A stretch of 64,000 nucleotides of DNA from Patiria miniata (taxonomy: Eukaryota; Echinodermata; Asteroidea; Valvatida; Asterinidae). How positions within the stretch are numbered: position 1 is the stretch's first letter; the number at the start of each line of letters is the position of its first letter. The stretch is from the NCBI RefSeq assembly GCF_015706575.1, contig NW_024037050.1, positions 3,100,001 through 3,164,000 of the forward strand. Reading direction: 5' to 3'. Positions 35,601 through 50,600 of this stretch are shown here, piece by piece. The notes under the pieces were generated by a model. That model saw only the letters and a list, made by a program, of their open reading frames with translations. It searched no databases and was not told the DNA's origin. The translations under genes were made by a program, and so were the position numbers.

Positions 35601-38600
35601 AATGCTTCACACCCTGTGTTAAAATTTTTGACCATCCTAGCAATAAATAATCATCACTTGGACTAAGGCTGTGTCCTCATCACTAGGCCACGACGGGCAA
35701 TAACACACGTCTATGGAGAAGTGTATTCAGCAACTGCCATAAGCCCAAGCATAATGGCCAGCCGAAGCTCCACGTAATTCTGAGGTAGACTAACCTTCTG
35801 TAGTACAGCCAGAGCCGTGACAATCTCCCGTGAGTTCCTGGCTAGGACTACGGCTTCCAGCAAGGCATGCAGGACCTGCATGTGTTGGTTCTGGGCCGAG
35901 GATTGGATCAAGGCGTGCAGGTGCTGTTCTATCTCGGATACGCACTTGTCGTAGATCTGGGTGATCTCGTCTGTGGCATAGGATTGCTGTATAGATTCAA
36001 AGACGGGCAGGTTATAAAAACTTATATTTTTTTCTATTTACATGTATGAATGATTTGATATTTAAGTGTTTGGTTGAGGTACTCGCTGTTGTATCAGAAT
36101 CAAACTGATCATATCAGAATTGAATATCACTTTGAAGATGCACGCTAGTAAGCAGGAAGTCGTGGGTCTAAACCGGCTACACTTTAACTATTTGTTTTGG
36201 CAAGCCCTTGGACAGCACTAAGTATAAAGTGCTTATGAAATTATGTCATTGCAGGGCAAAAAGTAATATTGAAATTTAACAATCAATTTTTAAAATATTG
36301 TGTAAAACATCAAATAAGGTCCGATTTTTTTTTTTTTTTAATATTCTCTTCAAAGAGTCTTTACTTTAGGTAGGTTTAGGTTTGGGTGTTAAAGCAAGTA
36401 CTTTTATACTTTGTGGTTAGATGGTTTAGAATTAAAAGTGCAACATCCTGTATATAGTGATCCCTGATTGCATGTCTGTGGTTTGCTCGGATTGCTGATG
36501 TTCAGGGCATGTATGATGTTATCGTCTCTGACAAGTGCACCAAAAAGTTGTCATTTCAGTTAAAATCAATCAGGTGACTGTTTTCAACAGTTCAGAGCTC
36601 CCAGCCTACATAATGCAGGATTGACAGGCTGTGACTGTTTTTGTAACTTGATACCGTATGCTTTGACTGTAGGTGATTGATAAGCCAGCAGTACCTACCA
36701 CTTGCCTGCTTTTGTTGACTGTCGACTGAGTTTGACTAGTCAAAGTGCTTGCTTGAGATATGATCTGACTGTTGGTGAGTAGCCAGTGTAAAATGCATGG
36801 CAGGGGAAGCGGATTGATTTTTTGACTGTCTGCGACTGTTCAGATAGCAGGAGAGTTAACGACGCAATACTCTAGGGGCCACAGATTTATATCCTCCTTC
36901 AAATTGTTTTCTTTAAGTCGGCATGAAAATGTGAGCAAAATGTATCACATATGGAGTGTCAGAAAGAAAATTGTATGGAGGGTCAGAAAATTGTTTCTGA
37001 TGATGCAACCACGAGGTGCAGAATTCGACACAGGTGATTGGTCGGTTTTCATTACCTGTACTGGTTTGACCAGGAATCCTGGCGGCTGATTGGCTTCTGG
37101 CGTTGGCTGGAAGCCAGGAATGCTGCGAGCAAATTCCTCGTAGACGGCGATCTGGCCGGCTGGCACACCACCAACCTGAGGGGTGGGGAAAACAAACAAT
37201 AAAACACATTTTACAAGTGTCATTTCGAGAAGGATTCTTTAACCCTAACCTTCCCAAATCCTCCAAACTCCTCTTTGCAAAATGGAGGATTTTGCAGGAT
37301 TAAAGCTATTATTATGGCAAAAGTGTTTGGTCGATTTCGGAGGATGCGTTGTGTTAAGGTCTTAAATTTAGGCCTATATTATACTTGAAATCCTTCACAC
37401 TGCTCCAGGATGTCACTGGCTCTGCCTCAACATATCGACAGTGATTGCTGGAGGATTTTGCAGGATTGAGGCAGTGGTCACCCCTCCAAGGACTGCACTC
37501 GAGAAATAACAGAGGATTTTGCAGGATTGAGACTGTATGCAATTTTTACATGGAGGCAGTTGGAGGATTTTGCAGGATTATGGCTGCATCCTTGCAAAAA
37601 TGCCTAGGGAGTTAGGGTTAAAAGGGTTGTATCTTTACAGGAGTCTGGAAGGAGGAGGCAAAGTTCTTAGAAGAGCCTTGCAGGGGCTGTTGAGGTCACA
37701 AAGGGTCAGATGATGGCTTGGTAGAATGCTGGACAGAGAAGGTACTGGTAGAAGGCCAACATTGGCAGATACTAAGTTTCTTAGATACATATCAAAGTAG
37801 AAGACACGAATGTCCCCAAACTGCCTGCAACCATGTGAGATGGTGATATAGGCTTGAGTTAGCTGACTTCCCTTCCCTGAAATTGTAAACCTTAGTACAA
37901 ATTATCTGTTTCTCTTCTTCATTTGTCCTCATCAACGTGCAACAAATTGAGATGGGCGAGCTGTGAATCAGAAACTAAACCTTAGAGATGATCACGGCCA
38001 CTAACAAATGTTAGTTTAATCATTAGGCATATTTTCATCACATTCACAACTCATTAAAAAAAAACAATTTCAAATTTAATGATTTCTTCAAACATTTTAT
38101 CAGTTCACTAATAGGAACAAAACATATTTTTTTTAATATGTGTACCAGACAATCTCAAATAGTTTTAAATGTGTCATTTTTTCCACTGCCTTTCACTCCC
38201 AAAGTTCAGAAAATTCAGAAAATGAACCTAAAGTAAATGGCATGATATCTTACCTTGAGTCGAATCTGTTCAGGCATTCGCTCAGCCTGGTATGTCAACA
38301 CTACAGGATCACAGTAGCGGCGATTCTCGTTACGGGCGTGCTTGCGCAGCTCAATTTCCTAAACAATTGAAAGCATCAAACTTTGGGATCAAAACAAATT
38401 GAGTGCGCAGCTCAATTTCCTAAACAATTGAAAGCATCAAACTTTGTGAAGCCATAGTGTCTTCATAACAATGGAAATGCGTTCGAATGTCTGTCCCTGT
38501 TGTCTTCCCCAACTCTACCTTTCTTACCGTTGGGGGTTGGGGGGAGGGTTTTACCTGTGCACAGAGCCCAAGTGCAAAGGCATCTTTATATTCACACGAA

Positions 38601-41600
38601 TGTAAAAACGGAAATGAAAATAAAAATTGTCAATTTACGGTTTTGCAGTAGAATGAATATCCTAATACAGCAAAAGTTATGGGTTCTAGACTTACAGTCG
38701 CTAGACGTCGGTCCATTTCGGGGATGGCTTTCTCCACGGCACATTTCTGGATGAAGCAGCAGGCCAGCTCCACGTTCTCCTGGGCCACGACGGTAGCCGC
38801 CTGGTCTATCAGCTCTTTGGTCTGGGGTGTGCCTCCCTGTTTGGTTCAAAGACCAAAAATAAAAAAAGACTCATCAACTGAGGGAAAATGGCTTGGCTTT
38901 CGGTGAAATATGCTTGTTTTTCATAAGATGAAACTTGCATTGTGCGAAGTTAATTCAAAATTGGGTTTTGCTTGTCAACAACGTATTTGTTTTTTAGTCA
39001 ACACTGTGTACTCAGTCTTGTCCAAGTGCTTGTGAACAAATTCATAAAACACTCGTGTGGGACTCGAACCCACTTCAATAAACAATTGTACACTGTGGAT
39101 ACATCTAGTGTTTCAGGAGGGAATTGTGAATCAGAACTCTAACCCTCAAGATGATCATGTTTACCGGTCCAATGAGGACCAGTTATTAATAATCAGTAGG
39201 AATATAATGTCATCACTTTCACAAATTCCACTTTCCATTCTTAAGTTTCTCAGAATGGACCAAGAATTCCACTCTCACTTCATAATTTTCTCAGAATGGA
39301 CCGTCGCGAAATTGGCAGTAAACCCAAACCATCTTTGCATTGTTAACCCTAAAGAGGCCGGTCGTGAAGCGACGAAATGGAATGAAATTTAGCACACATG
39401 AAGGCAATTCAATCTGAACTTTTTCACAGAATTTGATTTTTCGTAAGACAAAGTGTTTTTTAATTACTGAATTGCAAAAAATAGCATACTGTTGTATATG
39501 GGGTAATGCGCTTCCATGGTGGCCAGCCTCAAATAATGTCGCGTGGCACGGTGACTCCACGGTCAATTTTCATAAATTTGGAATCAAAATGATCAAACTC
39601 ATGAAAGCTTACGGCGAGTAATGCGCATTTGGCGAAAATATTGCCAAAAAAGTGCACCATCCCCACCCCAAGGAAGTTATAGGGTTAACATTTCTAACAG
39701 TGCTCGTGACTCGGAGTCTGACCGAGATGCTGTGGCCACCCGACCAAAAAGTCGCAATCTAATTCGGTCAATGCAGGGGTGAGTTACCTTGAGGGCGGCA
39801 ACACAAGCCGTCTTGAAGTTGTTACTGATGCTGGTCAGGAGCGGCTCGCGGCACGTGATCATGGCCATGCCGGCCGTCAGGTTACGCACCATGTGGTGGG
39901 CTGCGATGCGCATGCGATTCTCTTCTGGGTCCAGGGCAAAATCCTGCCAAGAAAATAAAAAAGATTGAAAGATAAAAGTTTTCTATAACGCTGCACGAAA
40001 ACTACAAAAAAACCTTGCCAAACCCAGCCCAACACAACATGGAATAGTTGTGAAATTGAGAACCTTGCCAGTGTAGTAAGATCCAATGAGTCCACTAGAC
40101 CAGTTATATTTTATTTTAATAGGAGCCAATCTTTCATTCAGCTAGAAAAATATTAAAAGAGAAAAACCTTACTTATTGCAAAATTAATATTCTATTTTTA
40201 TAAAGCAAATCTAATTTTTTTTTCATGTACTATACAACAGTAGAGCGTGACTTCACAAGAACAACTAACCAAAAATGAAGTCAAAATTATTTTTCCCTTT
40301 AATCTACCCTCTTAATGTTAACATTTACTTCAAAAAAGTTGTTGGCCACCTCAAAAGCTGTAAGCATTCATTTCCATGACAAGGGGTAGTTTTACATTCT
40401 GATAAGAGTTACTGCCACATCTACTGTCCTGAACTGAATCACATTTACCTTTCTGACTATCTGCTCACAAGTAGTCAGCGCAATCTTGATGGATCGGTCA
40501 ACCACAGGGTGGACTAGTTCCTGGACTGCTCTCTCCAGCATGGGCCGCACGCAGCTACGCAGGTGAGGATGCTGCTGAAATAGTGGCAGCTGCGGGATCA
40601 GAGAAAAAACAACAACAATCAGGATGACATGCACAACAATAGAGCCTTTGCACAGCAGCCATCTTTGAGGTGCACTGGAGCCCATTTCACAAAAACGCTA
40701 GAATTAACTTCTGATGGATAACACATTGCAACTTACAACAGATGCTTTCCATGATTTCAAGAAACTTACGACTGATTGAACACATTGCAACTTTCCTGGT
40801 ACCGGTAACTTATCGTAAATACGATGAGTATTAATGCCATTGCAAATATAAGAAGTGATTTTTTTTGGAGCCGCTTTTAAGGCATTCTAGTCAAAGAAAC
40901 AGATCTCCTTAAAGTAGGTTTATGAATTAATAAACTAAAGTCTTGTGAGAAAAAAAGGTAATTTAATTTAAAAATGAACTTCAAATTACCAAATTAATTC
41001 AAGTCTGACGTAAGGTTGTTTTTCCAGACAAGTCATGATAACCGTTCGCCATTTTGTGTTTTGATTTTGAAACTTTTTGAGAGAAACTACGGCGACTCTT
41101 TACTAAACATTCGATGACTGTTTGAAAAAGTTTGGAAATGCCATATTTGAAACAGTTTGTCGAATGGTACTAAAAATACACTTACAACGCATCGTGCATA
41201 TGGTGAGCTTAGTGAAATTGATTTCAAATTACATTGTGAACTTTTGTTTTCAAGTTTATCCCTAGACGTTCAAGCTTTTCAAATGTGGTTCAAGGAAATG
41301 TGGAAATTATTCAGGGCTCCTGATTAATTCTGAATGGCAATTTTGATTTAAGTCAGGTTGAAGTAAGTTACACGACAAAAGGAGAATCATACATCATACA
41401 TCGGGGTTTCGAGTTATCCAAATCTGACTTAACAGGAGTTTACTGTATTTAATTTTTCATTGACCTGAATCACTCCGAAGATACCTTACTGATGTTGATC
41501 TTTTCGCATTATCGCTCCTAGCTATTTCAAACATTGGAATTTTTCATGCACTAAATTCAAATTGTCAGAATAATCTTGATCTGTGTGACTCTGGAACACC

Positions 41601-44600
41601 CATCTGAAAAAAATACGTGATAGTCCTGAAGTACAAGCAATTATTTCCTGTCCCCACCTGTGCATTGACAGCAATGTGAGGGGCCAAACCAGTCAGCGAC
41701 GTTGTGTTCAGATCGTGGAAGCTGAACTGGGGCACAGGGGCCGACGACTGAGGCGTGGCTGGCGCGCCTGACGTAGGCGCCACCGTGGGCGTGGTCACAG
41801 TGGACATTGAAGGCGTGGGCATGGTGTCTGTCACCAACGAGGCCATGGAACCGGTGCTGCTGGGCACCGGGGTGGCGGTGTTGGTCGGCATGCTGGATTG
41901 CTGGGGCGTCGGGGCCGGTTGGGGCTCCTCGGACGCCGTCTTCTTGGGGCCTGTGAGTTTCTTCTTGAGGTGACGCTGGTTGGCGTAGTCCTTGAGATAG
42001 TTGCTGGGCTTCACGTCCTGGTAATGGGGAATTCATTACAAAACCAGAGGTCAGTCACCACAGAATGTGAACTGAATGTCATTAACTGAAATATCAGATT
42101 TTTCCCGCGAGTAAAATTAAGTCAGTTTTACCTCCCAAAAGGCATACTTTCTATATATACAAACCAATCAGTTGAATAAATATATCACTTTCATATAATA
42201 ATGAATAATAATTCAATTTTACCTTATTCTGTTTGGGAGACTAATTTTTTGCTCATGCACACAAGGCCTACGTTGTTACACACTTGTTTAACATATTTTT
42301 TGTTGTCATTATGTGCTTCAACAGTAACTGGCAAGATTTTCAGCTTCAGTCTAAAAAACCAAATTCTAAATGCATGTAGCCTAAAATAGATTTTTACTTT
42401 AAGTGTGGTCAAAAGTTGAGTAGTTTTTGAAGTGAAGGGGGGGGGGGAGGGGGTGTTGTGCACAAGTTCACTGAGCAGCTAGGCCAAAAAGATTGTTAAA
42501 ATATACCACTTGCTACGCCAAAATTGTTTTCATTACATCAAATTTGGCTTGTTACATATGTTTTGCCAATCAAGCCTTTTCCATGCTCAGCATTAGTCTG
42601 GCTCAGCAGTGTCACTAACCTTTTTATGAGGGACGGTGGAATAAGCTTCATTAGCCTTTTTCGAGATAGAATTGGAATATATAAATAGGCATTATCTTTT
42701 GCATTCATCCAAACTTACCAACTCAAAATAGCGCCCTCCTATTATGTGTGCCATATATCACCATGTGGTGATACACGTTCAGAACAACCAATCAAGTGCA
42801 GCGATCCCATTATGATTAGTCCAAAAGAAGAATCAACTCACCACAAGGTCCAAGCCCATGTTCCTGCACAGCACCTCCACCTCAAACTTGAGATTGAGCT
42901 TGAGGTTAGGTTCCTGGTGTAGCTCCACCAGCACCCCCATGATGGCCATGGTCCAGGGGTTAGGGGGCTTGAAGACACGGCTCTTGTTGCAGGACTCCAT
43001 GACTTTGGCCACGAAGGGGACCACGTACAGAAGCTCCTGCTGGCCCACGAGGTAGGCCTCTAGGATCAGGGATTTCATGTCGAGCTCCTGGTTAGGGGAA
43101 ACCAAGAAAGACAGTCAGTGTTGTAGTCGAGTCATTCAAGTCAAGTCAGGTTGGCGTAGCGGTACTTCCCTCGCCTTCTACTGCTGTGACACGGGTTCAA
43201 ATCCCGCCTTGGCCAACATGTGGATTGGGTTTTCAGTCCCTGCCTGATTCCGTGAGTTTCCCCAGAATACTCTTCTGAGATTTTCCTCCCACTTCTAAAA
43301 CTGTAATTTCTTCTCATTGTCTTCTCTCTACGGGTTTCTTCATGCTTGTGAGCTACAGTGTCTAGAGCGCTTTTGAGGAATCCTTGGTTTCATTACCAGA
43401 AATAAATAACAAGTCCAGTCACAAATCTGGTTACAAGTAACAGGGAATGAACAACTATGCCACAGTTCATTTTTATAAAGGGCCCATTCAATGGAATTTT
43501 TTGAATGCAATCCTTGCCATGTACCTTTGTAAACCATTTTCACTTTATTTGTGATCTTCATTTTGCCGTTTTAAGGGTGTTTTAATGCCTTTTTGGTTTT
43601 AGTGCTAATAAAGATGTCCGTATTCATGGACAAAACTGTGATGTCATTCAAATCTAAAACGTCAGTTTCACATCTGCTTCAGCTATAAAAGTCACTAGAA
43701 TTTTGAGGGGTTTGGTGTGGTGATTTTTCTGCTTTCCGTGGTTCATTGTTGTTTCAGTAGATGATAGTAAGACAATGAGAAATACTTTATGGACAAATGT
43801 TTTCAAAAAGCAGAGTTTAGGTTTAAAATTTGAAGAGAAAAACAATAATCGGAAGATGTGTTCCCAAAAGTGACATCACAGCAACAGCGCCATCAGTTAT
43901 CAGGAACAGCATGAAACATGTTAATTGTTGTGCACTTCGCAATTTTTTTCTACCAAAAGCGATGTCCGTTGTGAATCAGAAACTAAACCTTGAAGATGAT
44001 CACGACCACTAACAACTGTTAGTTTAATCATTAGGGATATTTTCATCATGTTCACAACTCATTCAAAAACAAATTCCAAATTTAATGATTTCTTCAAACA
44101 TTTTATCAGTTCACTATGTTTTCAAAAAGCAGAATTTTAGGTTAACAATTTGAAGAGAAAAACAATAATCTGAAGAATGCGTTCCTACAAGTGACATCAT
44201 AGCAACAGCGCCATTAGTTGTCAGGAAAAGCATGAAACATGTTAATTGTTGTGCACTTTGCAAAACTTTTTACCAAAAAGCGATGTCTCATAGTTTTATT
44301 CATGGCAGAGAAATGGATATTTGCTACAATTATACTTCCTGCAAAATTCACTTGATGGATTCTTTAAGTAGCTTGTGATGGACTTGTGATGGACTTGTGA
44401 TGAACTTGTGAGGATGGCCAAGGACTTGTTAGTCCTAGTGGTGGACTGAACTAGGACACTGAAAGTAAAGGACCCTAACCCCCTAGGTCCATTTTGCTAG
44501 GAACCATCCTCAATCCTCCAAAATTTTGCACTTATGTTCAAATGAAGGATACACAGCACCTCAATCCTTCAAAATCGTCAGACAGTCCTGCCTCTCAAAA

Positions 44601-47600
44601 TGCATTCATCCTCAATCCTCCAAAATCATCCTCTTCTTCAAAAACCATTCATCCTCAATCCTCCAAAATCCTCATGAGCTAAAACACCATTCATCCTCAA
44701 TCCTCCAAAATCCTGATGTTTCTCAAACACCATTTATCCTCAATCCTCCAAAATCATCCAAAACCGCCATGAGGATTGAGGGTTAGGGTTCAGATGTCAA
44801 AAATAACGACCTGAACCACATAACATGATCCTTCTTCTGCATATCTAAAACTAATACGTGAAAAAAAAGTCTTTAATTAACACTCATTTTGTGAGATGTG
44901 CGATTCTGCCATATACAGGAACAAAGTTTCTGAAAAGTACAAGTACAAGTACAAGTGCAAGGCTTCTTACGATTTGTAGTATGGGCTTGTTCTTGGCGAG
45001 AGTCAGCATTCCCAGCCAGTGGCCCAAGTTCTTCAAGAGAGTACGATCAGAGAAGTTGGCGTCACTTTTGTCCGAGCCTAGCAAGACCTGGGGGGGGGGG
45101 AGAAAAATTTCAGATTTGAAAAAAGATCCATGAATTTGAAGCAGGAAGCCAGAGTTTCGGACAATACCAAGCTTTCAGAAATGGCCACCATGAAGCAGGT
45201 ACCCGACTCCAGTAATTTTGTTGTCACACAAATCCTAACCCACAACATGGGGCACCAGACTCACCTCAATATTCCTCAGCGTTTCCTTGACTAAGAGGTC
45301 GTTCAGAGGAGCTTTCTTGAGCTGGTCCACGAAGTTGGAGTAGAGAGGGTGAAAGTTCATCTCGATGCTGGCTCGTTTCATGACCATGTACTGGGACAGC
45401 CAGTTCAGGTACTCCTCTGTTATCAAATCTTTCAACTCCTCACACTATTAACATAGTAGTAAAGATAACAACAATTTATAAAACGCAAAAAATCCACCAG
45501 TCTTGGTACTTTCGGTACTACATCATTAGTCTTCCCTCCTGCTGTCTGAACAGTCACAGACAATAACAAACAAAACAAATCAATCCTCTCCCTGCCATGC
45601 CTTTTACACAGGCTAGTCACCAAGTCAGATTATATTTCTAGCAAACACTGTGACTAGGCAAATTCAGTCAACAGACAAAAGCAGGTAAGTGGTAGGCACA
45701 GCTGGCTATCAACCACATACAGTCAAAGCAAAGTTGTATCAAGTTACATAAACAGTCGCAGTCAGTCAATCCTGCTTTATGCAGGATAGGAGCCCTTAAC
45801 TGTTGAATACAGTCACTTGATTGGTTTTGACTAAAGGGACAACTTTGCACAGAATGTATATTTGCATAGGAGGGTTAATGTATATATCAAGGTGACGGAC
45901 AATTGTTTGTTGTCCTGGTAGTCACTGAGTTGCAAACCTATCCTGCAGATATCCTTTTCTTGTGAATGTATGTTTCCATAGGAGGGTTAGGCATTTGGAA
46001 GAAAAAAACACCTTTTTTATTACTAATGACTCTATCTGGAATCCCCCCGCTAATAAAAACAAACCAACCATAAATGAAAAAAATAACGAATACCACAGTT
46101 AGGCAAGAATGCTCCATGTTATTTGAAAAGCTATGGAAAATAACATCTGTTTTTACGCGACGCACAGCATATAGCAACCAATGCAATCCAGAAGATGCGA
46201 GGGTGTTGCCTTTCATCATATCATGGGGCTATAGTTTACCTTTACTGTTGTGTCATGGCTGCTACTAAGCCAAAACGTTAAAAATGGTGCAGTTTTAAAT
46301 GCAAGTCAACTACATCTTGCCAAAGATTGCTTTATCATTTTGTTCAGTGACATCAACTCATGATAATCTCATTGCAATAAGGAAAACAAGAGGCGATATG
46401 CATTTAAGTTAGCATCTATTGCGTACAACTCCATTTTTTTCTTTCAGCTGTTCTTTTTAGCCGAATGACCGATCCTACTTCAGAGCCCAAAATTTGTAAG
46501 AACCACGGAAATAACGGACACTCTTATTAAATTACTATATGTGTGATGGAAATTATGAGTTGGGGAGACGTACATTGTAAATTTTGCCCTTAATTAACAG
46601 ATGTAATTTCATGAACATTGTATACTCAGTGTTGTCCAAGGGCTTGTAAGAAAAAAATCAGAAGAACTTGAACCAACAACTCCCACCCCCTGGCATAATT
46701 ATCTGGTGTTTTCTTCTCACCTCTATAACTCAACTTTTCTTCAGTGTCTTGACAGGTTTCTTCAGGTTTAAAAACTACGGTGCATTGCATTCTTGAGGAA
46801 TCCTTGGTTTCATTACCAGAAACAAATAATGGTAAAGAAAGCACCCCTACCTTTTGTGGTTGGTTTGACTGGGAAAGATTGTTGAAGATGAAAGCCACTT
46901 TGTCTTGGACGCTCTCTGGTGGTTCATTGATGACTTCATCTTTGGGCGTGGCCACTAAGAGGGTGTCAATGTTGGTCGTGTTGGCGATGGATGGCTGCAA
47001 CAGGCAAAAGAAATGGAACTTTTCAGAATAAAGAGTCAGCAGTGAAAGATGTCACATGGTGAAATTATGGTCCAACAACATCAATGACCAACCTTTGACT
47101 ATGATTGTCCCAATGACTATTGTACTGTGAGAGCTGTGCAAGTACATGTGACAGCTCACTAATGATTAAGCTTTGTTACTTTTGTCCGAGCATTTCAGTG
47201 CAAAGCAGCTAAGGCAAATAAAAATAACCATCTCTGCCCTCACATGTACCCATTTACTCCTGGTTGGGGAGAAGCAATGAGTGACAAAGTGCCTTGCCCA
47301 AGGGCACACGCACCATAACCCCAGGCTAAACTCCAACCCACAAAGAGCAGAATTACCCGCAGAGCACAAGTTCAATGCTGCAGACTCAGCCCTTTTTAGT
47401 TACTGAATTATTACTTTTCAATTTTGAATTATTGGCTGCCAGACAATAATTCTGTTCTCGCCGAGTAGGTTGGTTAACACCCCACAATCTGTATCAATAA
47501 TGTAATGTATGAGCCAGTCTGCTCACAAAACAGACATGTTTGTGTTTGCAAAACAAAACCTTTTTTCAGAGGGTTGCAGATGTCCAAAAATGAAAAAAAA

Positions 47601-50600
47601 AAGGTGTTTTGGTTGGTTCTTAGTAGAAAAATAAATCGAATTTGTTGAAGAGCATGGGGAACACAACTTTGATAACAACAAGAAAATTGACTTTTGTCAA
47701 TCCCTGTCCCGCCCTACTCACAGCCGTGGTTCCCGTCTTGGTGGCAGGCTTGGTGACCGCTGTGGTGGTGGTTGTAGCGACCGTGCTGACTGCGCTAGAG
47801 GTGGACAGCGTCGTGGTGACCACCGTGGTGGATGTTGATGCCGTGGTGACGGCAGTACTGGAGGGTGTCGGGACGCGCTGAGGCGGGTCTCTGGACATCA
47901 CACCAAACTGGACATACTATATGGCAAAAAAGTTTGGCATTTTTAAATGATAGAATTCAAAGAATATGTTAGCAATACAATGTTAGGAAATACTTCTTTC
48001 GAAATTGGTAGTGTAAAGCAGTAGCATAACTTGGGGGAGGGTGCAAAGTAAATGATTTTACAGAGGCTGTGTGTCCGGTGAAAAACCCTGTCTACCTTTC
48101 AGCACAGATGTTGAGTGCCCTTTTCTCATCTACCCCGAATCAAAATGACACTGCCGTGCGCCACTGCAATGGGCAAACAAAACCCTGGTTACGTGTCTGC
48201 TTTTGGGAACCTGCCTTGCATTTCCAATTTTTTTTTCACGGTTGGACATCAGACATTTTCTGACCATTTACCATAGTTGTCTGAATTAATTGTGACATTT
48301 CAGTCCATTCTAAGTGCATACGACAGCTGATTGTTCTAGTGTATTCTTGGCCAAGCAGTCTTTCTAATTTGTGTTTGATCTCGGCGGTTATTGTGAAACT
48401 TGGGTCCACTTGCATTTCCACTCTACTTCTGGCACCTACTGAAAGCCCCATGGATTTCTCTTCAATTCCATTTAAATATGTTATACTATCACACACACGA
48501 TTCAAATTGTCCGTTCCCTAGACAAGTAGGAAAGTATTCTATGCAAGAGAACAAGAAATTAGTGCTCTAGTGTTAGTTAAATATTGTGTTCAATTCCGAA
48601 TCCATACTTGACTAAAGATTTGTAGTTCCAAATCTACATTTTATGTCCAATAAAAAGGATTCATAGATACGAATCCACACTTTTAACATTAGTGTGAGGT
48701 CATAGTAAAGTCTGTCACGAGCCAATGTGGCTCATCAGGCCGGCGTTTATCTCTGGTTTCAGTGGCATGAAACGACTGAGAATATTTCTACTCTCCCTGG
48801 ATGGGATGCAGGTTACCCCCCAGCTAATGCCGGTACCATTTATACTCCTGGTGGAGAGAGGAAAGTGGGGATAAAGTAGCTTGCCCAAGGACACAACATA
48901 TGACCAGCAGCTGTATTTGAATCCATGAACCTCTGATCACGAGTCATAAACCCTAACCACTTGGCCACACTCCCCCCCCCCCCTGACATCATAGCAATGG
49001 ATTAATACTCACCTCTGTCAGATGCTGTGGGAACTCACTGAAGTGAGGTATGGCGGACAGGTGCTGGCAGTACTGCGGATAGTCCTTGAGCCGAGTCTTG
49101 AATTTATCCAGCGCCGCGATCCCAAAGTAGTACATCTTACTGCCGTGGGGTTTACGCAGGGCCTCGAGGACGTAACGAAGGGCGATGCCTAGGGCCATGT
49201 AACTGTAGGGTTTCAGAAAACAAGAGGGAACATTTCGTTGGGGTGCATTTTATCATATGGGGAGTCAGGTTGGCCCAGTGAATCATTTTCATGGTTCTGC
49301 TTACCGTCAGCGAAAAATCTCTGCTTACTGTATCAAACATTCCATGCTTACGGTAAATGTATTTCACGGATTAGCGAGGAATTTTCGCTTCTGCGCATGT
49401 GTTCATCTTGTAACTAAGGATTCTGTGCTTACAGGGTGAGCACAGAATTTTGATGCTACCGCTGTTAGTGTAAAATGGTGATCATAAGCACGGAATTCCG
49501 TGGTTAGCAGAGCCATGAAATTGGGCACAGAGCTCACACTTTCATTAACACATCAGCCTTAGTATTACATTGTATTTATTCTCTGATGAATCGATAACAC
49601 CAATGAGTGCTTCGGCGGCTGCCTGCTACTCCAGGGAGTAACAAGCAGGGCGGTTTTGGATGGTACAGGGACTAATGGGTTAAGCTTCTCCAAACTTAAC
49701 TTCACCTTTGGTTTTATATTGGGGGGATACTACGGCCCGGGTCTGACTAACTTGGCCATGGATTGCAATTAAACATGCATCAATGGAAGCGGCTGAGGCC
49801 ACTTCTCATAGACATGTGTGTTACAGAGATGAAACTGGCATATGGAAAAAAAATTGGAAAATAGGCCGAACAAAATACGTGTCCGAAATCTGGGCTGCGC
49901 TGCAGTTACACACATGTACATGCATGTACAATACACTTTATGCCCAATTTCCGGACACCAACTCCTGCTTTATTTTCGATTCAAACAAAATTTTACGATG
50001 AAAAAAAAAATGGTTTATGTTTTCATTACATAAAATGCCTGAATTACGGTTAGAGTAATGGAGTCATCAATAAAGAAGTTCACTTCTTACTTGAGAAAGT
50101 GGAGGGAAAAGTCCAAAAGGGCACCGTTCATGGTGCTTCAATCATGTCCATGATTCAACCACACACAACTCCACTACTCCACTTGCATTCATGATTTTTA
50201 GAGCATTGCATTTTGTACAAATAAATCTGAAACCTCCGAAAATTGCACAACATAATGACTTTATCCACTGCACTGGATCGCTCACAAGGCTACCGTTCCC
50301 GACCGGCCATGTGCTAGCGGACGGCACGGTGCGGTACGTACGCTGGTACCATTGCATATTCACACGCATGTGCGACACAGTGATTTTTCCATGTCACCTG
50401 TCTATGTTTAACCTTTTGTCCAGCTGGAGAAGGCTCCGATCAGTGTTATGCCCTGTGTTTCTACCGTTGAAACACTCCAATAACGACTGGTGATAAAGAT
50501 TAAAACTACGTTTGCGATGATTTTAACGTGCCATTTCTATCAACTTTTCATCGACTTTTCTACGAAATTATGATTGAAATAAAATGACATTTTGTGAGAA

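Noticed and set aside
45938-46219. 93-residue open frame in an intron
   Set aside because: No splice-site support, a biased hydrophobic composition and no recognisable family; consistent with chance in AT-rich sequence.
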